Assembly (NCBI GenBank): GCA_022865845.1
Contig: JALHUC010000187.1
Location: 1-8,234 of the forward strand
Length of the DNA stretch: 8,234 bases
Source: a bacterium
GTDB taxonomy: Bacteria > BMS3Abin14
Reading direction: 5' to 3'
Shown: positions 1-5,527 of the stretch, piece after piece
Position numbering within the stretch: the first letter of the stretch is position 1
Layout: each line of letters begins with the position of its first letter
Made by a program: the position numbers and the translations under genes
Notes under the pieces: generated by a model
Databases searched by the model: none
What the model was told of the DNA's origin: nothing
The model's input: only the letters and a program-made list of their open reading frames with translations

Positions 1-111
1 AAGCGATGTTTAATCCAACACAAAGTACACAAAGTTACACGAAGGGGGTCAGGGCCAAAACGAAATCCTTACTTTGTTAACTTCGTGAACTTCGTGTTAA
101 AAAAATCGCTT
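1..111. repeat. Palindromic dispersed element, copy A
   Basis: Bases 1-109 are identical to 407-515, and similarity continues beyond. The unit is an imperfect inverted repeat. The ends AAGCGAT (1-7) and ATCGCTT (105-111) are exact reverse complements. Inside each arm lie three 9-10 base units, such as AACACAAAG, TACACAAAG and TTACACGAAG on the left, and the reverse complements of AACACGAAG, TTCACGAAG and TTAACAAAG on the right. The central loop is roughly positions 45-68. There is no credible coding content. The architecture resembles a REP- or MITE-like palindromic element. The window begins exactly at the element's first base, so its true left boundary cannot be judged. Confidence 0.85.
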
Positions 112-140
112 TTTGTAAAGGAATCAGTTGTATCCATTTT

Positions 141-173
141 GTCATCGCGAACCGTCACCCATGTGAAGCGATC
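141..173. repeat. Small hairpin element, copy A
   Basis: The arms ATCGC (144-148) and GCGAT (168-172) enclose a second small stem, TCAC-CCAT-GTGA (155-166). The counterpart at 547-590 keeps the outer stem as ATTGC/GCAAT, so one base pair has changed on both sides (C-G to T-A). The GTCATTGCGAG...GCAATC layout of copy B is a familiar type of dispersed bacterial intergenic repeat, recognised from general knowledge rather than from a search. Confidence 0.6.
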
Positions 174-406
174 CCGGTTTCTATAAGAGCGAAAAGTGCT
201 GTCTCTCGCAGGGGCGCAGAGTTCGCAGCTTGTCGCGGCGTAGTTGTGCCCTAGGTACAACGAAGACGGAAGAAAGGCTGTAATCCTGGGAAAGCGCGGT
301 CATCATAAAGGCGGTTTTTTTAACCGCAGGGTACGCAGCCCGGCCAATTATAGGCCGCACCGCAGGGTAAAACCTTGAATCCTGGGGGAAAGAACGGTTG
401 CTATAT
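174..406. other. Gene-free spacer with degenerate 9-base repeats
   Basis: No reading frame here looks genuine. The stretch carries degenerate 9-base units of the CGCARRG type at 204-230 (TCTCGCAGG, GGCGCAGAG, TTCGCAGCT) and 323-340 (ACCGCAGGG, TACGCAGCC). There is also a perfect 6-bp stem GCGGTT/AACCGC around a five-T loop at 311-327. The stem lacks a downstream T tract on either strand, so I do not call it a terminator. The short open frames across this stretch look like translations of repeats. Confidence 0.6.
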
Positions 407-517
407 AAGCGATGTTTAATCCAACACAAAGTACACAAAGTTACACGAAGGGGGTCAGGGCCAAAACGAAATCCTTACTTTGTTAACTTCGTGAACTTCG
501 TGTTAAAAAAATCGCCT
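407..517. repeat. Palindromic dispersed element, copy B
   Basis: This is the second copy of the element at 1-111, offset by 406 bases and identical for the first 109. The right terminus reads ATCGCCT instead of ATCGCTT, so the terminal inverted repeat has one mismatch. The three 9-base units per arm are preserved. Homology to the first copy continues at lower identity, with an indel, to about position 608 (matching roughly 112-190). The duplicated block is therefore close to 200 bp, with a strongly conserved palindromic first half. Confidence 0.85.
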
Positions 518-546
518 TATGTAAAGGAATGAGCTGTATCCAAAAT

Positions 547-590
547 GTCATTGCGAGGAGTCACCCATGAAGCGTGCTGACGCGGCAATC
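547..590. repeat. Small hairpin element, copy B (GTCATTGCGAG...GCAATC type)
   Basis: The outer arms ATTGC (550-554) and GCAAT (585-589) pair exactly. An inner GTCA (560-563) pairs with TGAC (578-581). The copy at 141-173 has a shorter loop and a compensated outer stem. Maintenance of pairing despite base change argues that the folded form, rather than the primary sequence, is what is kept. Confidence 0.6.
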
Positions 591-617
591 CCGGTTTCTA
601 TAAAAGCGGATTGTTTA

Positions 618-645
618 ACCGCAAAGTACGCGAAGGGACGCAGAG
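618..645. repeat. Degenerate 9-base repeat array
   Basis: Three consecutive units, ACCGCAAAG, TACGCGAAG and GGACGCAGAG, follow copy B of the palindromic element. Their pattern matches the arm units of the palindromic elements (AACACAAAG, TACACAAAG) and the pair at 7853-7870, suggesting one repeat family at several places in the window. No coding role is apparent. Confidence 0.65.
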
Positions 646-720
646 GGAGGCTTCAAACTGGGGAAAAGCTGTATCCAGGCGTTTATGTGTTAAGTATCCA
701 GGTTTTACCGATCACCCGTC

Positions 721-750
721 TTCGCTTTCAGCTTCGACGCGGCAAGCGAA
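721..750 (-). terminator. Weak stem-loop just after rsgA
   Basis: TTCGCTT (721-727) pairs perfectly with AAGCGAA (744-750) around a 16-base loop, directly abutting the rsgA stop codon on the minus strand. There is no T tract beyond the stem, so this is at best an atypical terminator or an mRNA 3'-end structure. The rest of 647-720 shows nothing recognisable. Confidence 0.3.
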
Positions 751-1824
751 TTACGAATCACGGTTTTTTCTCTTCGGATTGTGCCGGTCCACCTCGCGTA
801 CCATCTTCGCAAATCTTTTCCCTGCACGTTTCTCTTCCATGCGAGCGTTTTGGCTCTTTCTGACCTCGAGGCTTTCAAACTCGGCCCTGAGTTTCATGTA
901 GCTTTCGAAGCGCCCTTTATCCAGGTGGCCAGAGTCCAGCGCTTCCAGTACAGCGCAGCCGTTCTCCGAATCGTGGCGACAATTCCGGAAACGGCAGGCG
1001 GCAGTCAGGTCCTCTATTTCCGGGAAAGCCTCCATCAGGCCTTCTTCATCACCCCAGACCTGGATCTCCCGCATCCCTGGAGTATCGATGACCGCGCCGC
1101 CCCCCGGGAGGCTGACCAGTTCACGGTGAGTCGTTGTGTGCCGTCCCTTGCCGTCCGTTTCCCTGACTTCGCCCACCTCCATGCGGTCCTCACCCAGAAG
1201 GCAGTTTATGATGGTCGACTTGCCCACGCCCGAGGAACCCAGAAAGGCTACTGTCTTGCCTTGATTGATGCGGTTTTTCAGCTGCTCTATCCCCTGATTT
1301 TTCTCAGCGCTCACCGCGAAGATGGGCACTCCTGGAGAGACCGCCTCGGTCTGGGCAAACACAGATTCCACATCAGCGGCCAGATCGGTTTTGTTAAGCA
1401 CCACCACAGGGCTTGCGCCGCTGTTATAGACCAAAGTGATATACCGCTCAATGCGGCGAAGGTTGAAATCCCGGTCAAGGTCCGTGACGATGAGCACCTC
1501 ATCTATGTTGGCTGCTACGACCTGTTCATTCACGCCCTTACTTGCTGTGTTTCTCGAAAAGGCGCTTGTTCGGGGCAGGATGGCCAGTATGGTACCCATC
1601 TCATCGGCGGCTGCAGGGCGCACAGCCACCCAATCACCCACCGCCGGCAGATCGCCCGCTTTAACCTTCCCTGTGGGCTCAGCGGCTATCTCTCCGTCCT
1701 CACACTGGACCCTGTAACTGTAGGTGCTCTGCCAGACGACCCGCCCTGGCTGTGCCCTCTCCAGATCAAGCTTTTCAAACGCTTCGGCGAGCTGCCTATT
1801 ATATCCGATATTCTCAAGTGACAT
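751..1824 (-). CDS. rsgA: Ribosome small-subunit-dependent GTPase A (RsgA)
   Basis: Predicted 357-residue cytoplasmic GTPase that acts in late maturation of the 30S ribosomal subunit. The circularly permuted G-motif order typical of the family is clear: G4 NKTD at 144-147 precedes the P-loop GSSGVGKS at 196-203, the GKGRHTTTH switch I region at 225-233 and G3 DTPG at 247-250. An OB-fold-like N-terminal region spans about 28-75. The C-terminal zinc site is visible as C277, C282, H284 and C290, and a basic C-terminal tail follows. The frame is open upstream, but the ATG at 1824 is preferred because MSLENIGYN fits family N-termini and it starts 25 bp after the marC stop. A longer start would overlap marC. 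The ribosome binding site is weak (GGGAA six bases upstream of the ATG). Length is normal for the family. Confidence 0.95.
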   Translation of the reverse strand: MSLENIGYNRQLAEAFEKLDLERAQPGRVVWQSTYSYRVQCEDGEIAAEPTGKVKAGDLPAVGDWVAVRPAAADEMGTILAILPRTSAFSRNTASKGVNEQVVAANIDEVLIVTDLDRDFNLRRIERYITLVYNSGASPVVVLNKTDLAADVESVFAQTEAVSPGVPIFAVSAEKNQGIEQLKNRINQGKTVAFLGSSGVGKSTIINCLLGEDRMEVGEVRETDGKGRHTTTHRELVSLPGGGAVIDTPGMREIQVWGDEEGLMEAFPEIEDLTAACRFRNCRHDSENGCAVLEALDSGHLDKGRFESYMKLRAEFESLEVRKSQNARMEEKRAGKRFAKMVREVDRHNPKRKNRDS

Positions 1825-1849
1825 AAAAAGGTTCCCGATGCGACATGGA

Positions 1850-2470
1850 TCAGCCCCAGAGGCCTTTGATCCCATCAGCGATGAACTGGATGGCAAGGGA
1901 AGCGAGGATGACACCCAGGAGCCTGTTGAAGACACTGTTGAGAGTCTGCCCCACCAGGCGGGCCAGCCTTCTTGAGAACAGAAAACTTAAAAAGGTCATT
2001 ATAAAGATGGCCAGTATTGCCAGAACCAGCGGGATGAAACTGTCCCCCCGATCCCTGGCGTTGGAGAAAAGAAGAATGGTGAGAGTCAGGCAGCCAGGCC
2101 CGGCAATGAGAGGGATTGTAAGAGGGTATACGGAGATGTCTTCGAACACACCCTTCTGGTAAGGATCGCCTGAAATATCGGGCCGGGTGATCATGCCAAA
2201 GGCGGCATAGAAGATCAGAAGCCCGCCGGCAATGCGGAAAGACTCCATCTGGATGCCCAGGATTCCCAGTAGAGCCATACCCCAGAACCCGAAGAAGAGA
2301 ACCAGAAGCGTTGAAAGGAAGACGGAACGCCGGGCCATTCTCCGCGCATAGGGCTCATCACGTCCACGGGTGAGGCCGTTGAAGATCATGGAGGTCCCTA
2401 CAGGGTCCACCATCACGAAGTAGGCCACAAAGGCTTTTATGAAAATTTCCAAGATACCTCCCGGGAGCAA
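1850..2470 (-). CDS. MarC family integral membrane protein
   Basis: Predicted 206-residue polytopic inner-membrane protein of the MarC/UPF0056 family, whose transport substrate is not established. The conserved N-terminal signature around 21-30 (VDPVGTSMIF) and the later PLTIPLIAGPG motif followed by hydrophobic segments are characteristic. About six membrane segments are expected. There is no ATG before the conserved core. The start is taken as TTG at 2470, preceded by GGGAGGT with a 5-base spacer. A second in-frame TTG at 2452 has its own GGGAGGT, so either could be used. The gene lies 25 bp upstream of rsgA, probably in the same transcript. A hexanucleotide array lies directly upstream. 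Despite the historical name, a role in multiple antibiotic resistance should not be assumed. Confidence 0.9.
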   Translation of the reverse strand: MLPGGILEIFIKAFVAYFVMVDPVGTSMIFNGLTRGRDEPYARRMARRSVFLSTLLVLFFGFWGMALLGILGIQMESFRIAGGLLIFYAAFGMITRPDISGDPYQKGVFEDISVYPLTIPLIAGPGCLTLTILLFSNARDRGDSFIPLVLAILAIFIMTFLSFLFSRRLARLVGQTLNSVFNRLLGVILASLAIQFIADGIKGLWG

Positions 2471-2482
2471 CAGATACCTCCC
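2450..2482 (-). promoter_or_regulatory. Duplicated ribosome binding site and start of marC
   Basis: On the minus strand GGGAGGTATCTGTTG (2482-2468) is followed 20 bases later by GGGAGGTATCTTG (2462-2450). Each copy pairs a strong Shine-Dalgarno with an in-frame TTG, six codons apart. The arrangement looks like a short duplication of the initiation region. The upstream site has the better spacing. Confidence 0.6.
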
Positions 2483-2570
2483 AGTCCGGGTCCTAGTCCT
2501 AGTTCAGGCCCAAGTCCAGGTCCAGGTCCAGGTCCAGGTCCAGGTCCAGGTCCAGGTCCAGGTCCAGGTC
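2482..2570. repeat. Hexanucleotide tandem array (AGGTCC) between the HAD gene and marC
   Basis: The array has nearly 15 units of 6 bases. Positions 2514-2570 are a perfect run of nine and a half GTCCAG units. Positions 2482-2517 are degenerate (CAGTCC, GGGTCC, TAGTCC, TAGTTC, AGGCCC, AAGTCC). It starts immediately after the HAD stop codon and ends on the marC Shine-Dalgarno, so it fills essentially the whole spacer. A gradient from degenerate to perfect copies suggests recent expansion at the HAD side. Being 6 bases, copy change would alter spacing but not frame. Confidence 0.95.
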
Positions 2571-3224
2571 TTATAACCCATCATCATTGACAAGTATTTT
2601 CTTCAACTCCTCGATTGATCCCGCCAATTGGATGGCTCCGGCCTCCATAAGTTCTTCATCGGTTCCGTAACCGTAGGTAACCCCGATCGTGGCCACTCCA
2701 TTGTTCCGGGCAGCCTCTATATCGTAATACCGGTCTCCTACCATTACACAATTTCCAGGATCCAGGGCGAACCGCTCGAGAACTTCTGCCACCATATGGG
2801 CCTTCCCGTCGAGGACTTCGCCCTCCCTCTCCCCTCGAACCCAGGCAAAGGACCCGGCAAGATCATGTTCCTTTAACATAAGCCTGGTGATGTTCTCGTT
2901 GCGGGCTGTGACCAGGAAGAGAGTCCGCCCCCGGGACTGCAGTTCCTCCAGCATCCTGGCTGCCCCTTCAAAAGGAATTGACCGGGGCATACCGGATTCC
3001 GGAAAGAATTCTCTATACTTCTGCGCGGCCTGCGCCGCTTTAGAACTGTCACTTCCCAGTAGCTTTTCAAACACCCTGACCAGCGATACGCCCACCAGCG
3101 CCTGCGTAATTGTTTTTCCCTCGAATGGGACTTCCATGGCCCGAAGGGTCGCCTCGATGGTACTTTTTATCCCCAGCCAGGTGTCCATCAGCGTTCCGTC
3201 AAAATCAAACAGCACATTTTTCAT
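2571..3224 (-). CDS. HAD-superfamily hydrolase, phosphoglycolate phosphatase-like
   Basis: Predicted 217-residue cytoplasmic phosphatase of the haloacid dehalogenase superfamily. Motif I is DFDGT at 7-11, with D7 as the nucleophile and D9 as the acid/base. Motif II is VTAR with T106, motif III is probably K141, and motif IV is GDRYYD at 163-168. A helical cap of subclass C1 type lies between motif I and motif II. The GVTYGYG segment at 181-187 resembles Gph and related phosphatases. Phosphoglycolate phosphatase or a pyrophosphatase-like activity is possible, but substrate cannot be fixed from sequence. The start ATG overlaps the stop of the upstream methyltransferase gene as ATGA, implying translational coupling. 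Confidence 0.9.
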   Translation of the reverse strand: MKNVLFDFDGTLMDTWLGIKSTIEATLRAMEVPFEGKTITQALVGVSLVRVFEKLLGSDSSKAAQAAQKYREFFPESGMPRSIPFEGAARMLEELQSRGRTLFLVTARNENITRLMLKEHDLAGSFAWVRGEREGEVLDGKAHMVAEVLERFALDPGNCVMVGDRYYDIEAARNNGVATIGVTYGYGTDEELMEAGAIQLAGSIEELKKILVNDDGL

Positions 3225-3763
3225 CGCTTAAACCCCGGTACGAACATGGCAACCCTTTTCCGGTAATCGATATAATCCTGACCTAGACGTCTTTCCAATT
3301 CCGGCTCCTCCACTGCTTTTAACTCCCATACCATGAGCGCCACGAATAGTGGTGTAAAAAAGAGAACCATAGAGATCGAACCGAGCAAAACTCCTGTCCC
3401 AAAAAGAACTAGGAACAGCCCGGTGAGCATGGGGTTTCTGGAATATGCGTACGGACCGGTGACCACCAGTTTTGGGGGAGGATTGAAAGGCACCGGAGTT
3501 CCCTTCCTCCTCAGGAAGCTTAAGACCGACCAGGCGGTCAGGAATGATCCGCCGATGAGCAGCGGTACACAGACCATGTAATTGAAAGGATAGTCCAGGA
3601 GTTCAGGCAGTGAGAACCATCGGTCAACCCACAGGGATGCGGCAATCGTCCCTGCTATAAAACTGAAAAACACAAGGGGCCCAATGGGGGTGAGAAGGAT
3701 CCTGGTCCGGGAACTGCCGGTGGCCGCGCTGTAGAAAATATGGATCAGTTTTTCCCGAAACAT
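3221..3763 (-). CDS. Isoprenylcysteine/phospholipid methyltransferase-like membrane protein
   Basis: Predicted 180-residue polytopic membrane protein resembling the ICMT/PEMT methyltransferase group. Hydrophobic segments lie at about 27-48, 62-85, 113-127 and 128-147. The C-terminal half has the expected signature: VVTGPYAYSRNPM at about 100-112, then a glutamate-containing helix, and LGQDYIDYRKRVAMFVPGF at about 160-178. That region is thought to bind S-adenosylmethionine in the family. The methyl acceptor in bacteria is generally unknown. The ATG at 3763 is preferred, with GGGA just upstream. An in-frame TTG at 3796 would add 11 polar residues but lacks a ribosome binding site. The stop overlaps the HAD start by 4 bases. 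Confidence 0.85.
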   Translation of the reverse strand: MFREKLIHIFYSAATGSSRTRILLTPIGPLVFFSFIAGTIAASLWVDRWFSLPELLDYPFNYMVCVPLLIGGSFLTAWSVLSFLRRKGTPVPFNPPPKLVVTGPYAYSRNPMLTGLFLVLFGTGVLLGSISMVLFFTPLFVALMVWELKAVEEPELERRLGQDYIDYRKRVAMFVPGFKR

Positions 3764-3855
3764 GGTGTTCCCAGATTTGTTATTCCTCGTCGCCAATGGA
3801 CAGGAAAAAACAGGATAGATTGCCCTTCACTGCCTATATCAACTATCAAAATCAC

Positions 3856-4473
3856 CTAGTCAATCTTGGCTACAGGCAGTGACCAGTGCCGATGGATGGC
3901 GATAACGCGGATGATGACAACGAAAAGGGCCGCGATCACCGCTGTGAGCGATTCATTAACACCTAAACGGTAAAGGATATAGTACAGAATACCTCCGAAA
4001 ATGCATGCAGTCGCGTAGATTTCCTTTTGCAGGATAAAAGGCACCTGATCAGACAGAACGTCCCGCACAACTCCGCCAGCCGTTGCCGTCATAACACCCA
4101 TCATGACCGCCACAAGAAAACCGTGGTGGTAAGCCAGGGCCTTGCCAGTGCCAATGACGAGGAAGGTCCCGAGACCCAGGGCATCGAAATACAGCAGGGG
4201 CCGGTGCAGAAAATCCAGGCTGTGATGAAAATAGAAGATCAGAAGGGCGACTACAATGGAAAGGTACAGGTAGTTTTCGTCCTTGAAGCAAAAGGGCGGC
4301 AACGTCCCCAGCAGGACATCCCTTATTGTTCCACCGCCAACTGCCGTAACCAGCCCCAGGACTACCACTCCGAGCAGATCCATTCGCCGCTGGACACCGG
4401 CAAGGGCGCCGGAGGCAGCGAAAGCAGCTGTACCCAGAAGATCGAGGAAATAAAGGACATTCACGTTGATCAT
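3856..4473 (-). CDS. UPF0126/YicG-type membrane protein (glycine transporter / TRIC-like fold)
   Basis: Predicted 205-residue inner-membrane protein. Two homologous halves of about three membrane segments each are seen. Each half carries a glycine-rich GGxxRD motif: GGGTIRDVLLG at 46-56 and GGVVRDVL at 133-140. This is the hallmark of the UPF0126 family, which includes E. coli YicG (reported to transport glycine) and is related to prokaryotic TRIC cation channels. Substrate here is unassigned. The ATG at 4473 gives a family-like N-terminus beginning MINVNVLYFLDLLGTAAFA. The frame is open for 30 more codons upstream, but those are encoded by repetitive spacer. No good Shine-Dalgarno is visible before 4473. 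It is the first gene of the co-oriented block, 92 bp upstream of the methyltransferase. Confidence 0.9.
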   Translation of the reverse strand: MINVNVLYFLDLLGTAAFAASGALAGVQRRMDLLGVVVLGLVTAVGGGTIRDVLLGTLPPFCFKDENYLYLSIVVALLIFYFHHSLDFLHRPLLYFDALGLGTFLVIGTGKALAYHHGFLVAVMMGVMTATAGGVVRDVLSDQVPFILQKEIYATACIFGGILYYILYRLGVNESLTAVIAALFVVIIRVIAIHRHWSLPVAKID

Positions 4474-4530
4474 ATTAGCACGCGAGGAATAATGAGGGGA
4501 AGAGCAGGGGTGGAGGGGGGTAAGGTAGCC

Positions 4531-4614
4531 CAAAGCCCAATGTCCAAAGGAAGAGCAGTGCAAAGGGCGTTAAGAGCAGGGCAGGGCGAAGGGCGAAGGG
4601 CGTTTAGGGCAGGA
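4531..4614. repeat. Degenerate heptanucleotide-period tract
   Basis: The tract reads as twelve consecutive 7-base units in one phase. They include CAAAGGA, AGAGCAG twice (21 bases apart), GGCAGGG/GGCAGGA (28 bases apart) and CGAAGGG twice in tandem. The word AAGAGCAG also occurs nearby at 4500 and 4698. The tract overlaps only the unlikely upstream extension of the UPF0126 frame and has no gene of its own. Confidence 0.6.
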
Positions 4615-4640
4615 GCCATCAACCTTCGCCATCAACCTTC
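4615..4640. repeat. 13-base tandem duplication
   Basis: GCCATCAACCTTC occurs twice head to tail (4615-4627 and 4628-4640). It is followed by the partly similar GCTAAAACTTC. It continues the repetitive spacer between the GNAT and UPF0126 genes. Confidence 0.85.
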
Positions 4641-4674
4641 GCTAAAACTTCGGCTGACAAGAGGCTACGGTGGA

Positions 4675-4686
4675 CAGGGTACCCTG
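4675..4686. repeat. Perfect 12-base palindrome
   Basis: CAGGGTACCCTG is self-complementary and sits midway in the 269-base spacer between the GNAT and UPF0126 genes. It could be an operator or chance. No promoter motif was convincing around it. Confidence 0.4.
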
Positions 4687-4737
4687 GAGCCAGGAGGAAG
4701 AGCAGAGCAGGGTTTGGGCTCTTGAGTCTATGAACCA

Positions 4738-4765
4738 GGCACTTAGCACTTATCTCTTATCTCTT
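4738..4765. repeat. Heptanucleotide repeats overlapping the GNAT gene 3' end
   Basis: Four 7-base units read GGCACTT, AGCACTT, ATCTCTT, ATCTCTT on the plus strand. The GNAT stop codon lies at 4743-4745, so the array encodes the last residues of that protein (IRDKC) and may have remodelled its C-terminus. Confidence 0.65.
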
Positions 4766-5282
4766 CTCCCAGCACCTTCACCATGGGAACAGATCGCACA
4801 CCGCTTATGTTCTGCTCCCCACCGGTGGACTGAAACCCCATCCGTTCATATGCTTTCACAGCATTGGGGGAAGAGTTAACCGTCACTTCCCTCAATGGCG
4901 AGCTATTGGAAAGGCAGATCTCAACGGCTAAACTCAGGAGTTCTCCGCCGAGCCCCTTGCCCTGTAACTCCTGTTCTACAAAAAACAGGGATACGTGCCG
5001 ATGGCGGCGCATCTCGATCATCCCAATTATTTCGTCATCTGCCAGTGCCAGAAGGACGAAATGGTCGGAGTGGACTCTCGCGCACATCTCCTCAGGATCT
5101 GCGTATTTTTTGAAGTTTAGCAGCCCCCTTTTCGTGTAAATGGGCGCCACCGAAAGGTCGAAAACACGATGAACCATTTCGCAAACGGTCCGTTCTTCTC
5201 CAGGATGCATTAATCGATATGTGTGGCCAGCCTGCCGCTGGGGTTTCGTGTTTCGGGTTTCAGGTTTCGAGTTGCTTCCCAT
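4743..5282 (-). CDS. GNAT family N-acetyltransferase
   Basis: Predicted 179-residue cytoplasmic acyltransferase of the Gcn5-related fold. The acetyl-CoA-binding motif A is present as VSLFFVEQELQGKGLGGELL (about 97-116, with the Q-x-x-G-x-G core QGKGLG at 107-112). Motif B follows at about 131-150 (VTVNSSPNAVKAYERMGF), and a final strand carries VPMVKVLG. The acceptor substrate is unknown. The ATG at 5282 is chosen because the first strand (TYRL, 21-24) precedes the only other ATG (5210). Residues 3-14 are encoded by a 7-base repeat and look non-family-like. GGGAG lies ten bases upstream of the ATG. Heptamer arrays touch both ends of the frame. The gene stands apart from its neighbours by repetitive spacers of over 240 bp. 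Confidence 0.85.
   Translation of the reverse strand: MGSNSKPETRNTKPQRQAGHTYRLMHPGEERTVCEMVHRVFDLSVAPIYTKRGLLNFKKYADPEEMCARVHSDHFVLLALADDEIIGMIEMRRHRHVSLFFVEQELQGKGLGGELLSLAVEICLSNSSPLREVTVNSSPNAVKAYERMGFQSTGGEQNISGVRSVPMVKVLGEEIRDKC
5241..5275. repeat. Heptanucleotide array inside the GNAT 5' coding region
   Basis: Five 7-base units on the plus strand: GGGTTTC, GTGTTTC, GGGTTTC, AGGTTTC, GAGTTGC. In the minus-strand gene this lies just after the ATG at 5282. Because 7 is not a multiple of 3, gain or loss of a unit would shift the reading frame from that start. Confidence 0.8.
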
Positions 5283-5499
5283 TACATCATTGCTCCCAAA
5301 ATCTGGTACAGATTTGCATCCTGCCTTCCAGCTTCCGTATTTTGGTGTCGGGAATCTTGTTTTGAGTTTTAAGTTTAGGTTTTAACTTCAAACCTCAAAT
5401 ATCAAACTTCCAACTTGTCCTTCACTCTTTCGCCAAGTCGCTCAGTCGGCAGGTCTGAGATTCTTTTCCAGACACTAGATCCTAGACACCAGACACTTT
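5283..5499. other. Gene-free spacer with inverted heptamer arrays
   Basis: No coding region is supported. At 5359-5386 four 7-base units of GTTTTGA type run forward. They are followed at 5387-5414 by four of the approximately complementary type (TTCAAAC, CTCAAAT, ATCAAAC, TTCCAAC), which creates a possible hairpin centred on AGGTTT/AAACCT (5377-5382 and 5390-5395). A further array at 5469-5496 reads CAGACAC, TAGATCC, TAGACAC, CAGACAC. The remainder (about 5283-5358 and 5415-5468) shows nothing I recognise. Confidence 0.65.
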
Positions 5500-5526
5500 G
5501 CCAATCGAGGGGTCACCTCGGTTGGC
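5500..5526 (-). terminator. Strong stem-loop at the 3' end of the heme-protein gene
   Basis: GCCAATCGAGG (5500-5510) and CCTCGGTTGGC (5516-5526) form an 11-bp stem with one G-T pair and a 5-base loop. It begins two bases after the stop codon of the minus-strand heme-protein gene. There is no T run beyond the stem, so intrinsic termination would be inefficient. It may instead protect the transcript end. Confidence 0.55.
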
Positions 5527-5527
5527 A

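Noticed and set aside
311..327. Intrinsic terminator at GCGGTT-TTTTT-AACCGC
   Set aside because: The T run is in the loop rather than after the stem, and no gene ends nearby.
69..438. Short minus-strand frames in the left spacer
   Set aside because: They are made up of palindromic and 9-base repeat sequence, and neither product has a recognisable domain.
1..750. CRISPR array
   Set aside because: The two long repeats are 406 bases apart and internally palindromic over 100 bases. There is no run of short repeats with uniform unique spacers.
567..901. Two short plus-strand frames across the repeats before rsgA
   Set aside because: They translate dispersed repeats and the antisense of the rsgA 3' end. 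They overlap each other, and neither has a domain.
781..1821. A 346-codon plus-strand open frame opposite rsgA
   Set aside because: It is antisense to a gene with complete GTPase and zinc motifs. Its product shows no recognisable domain and looks like a mirror reading of GC-biased codons.
4474..4563. Upstream 30-codon extension of the UPF0126 protein
   Set aside because: It is encoded by repetitive spacer, and the family N-terminus begins at the ATG at 4473.
4027..4725. A 232-codon plus-strand open frame opposite the UPF0126 gene
   Set aside because: It is mostly antisense to a convincing membrane protein and then runs into repetitive spacer. The product is polar and glutamine/glycine rich with no domain.
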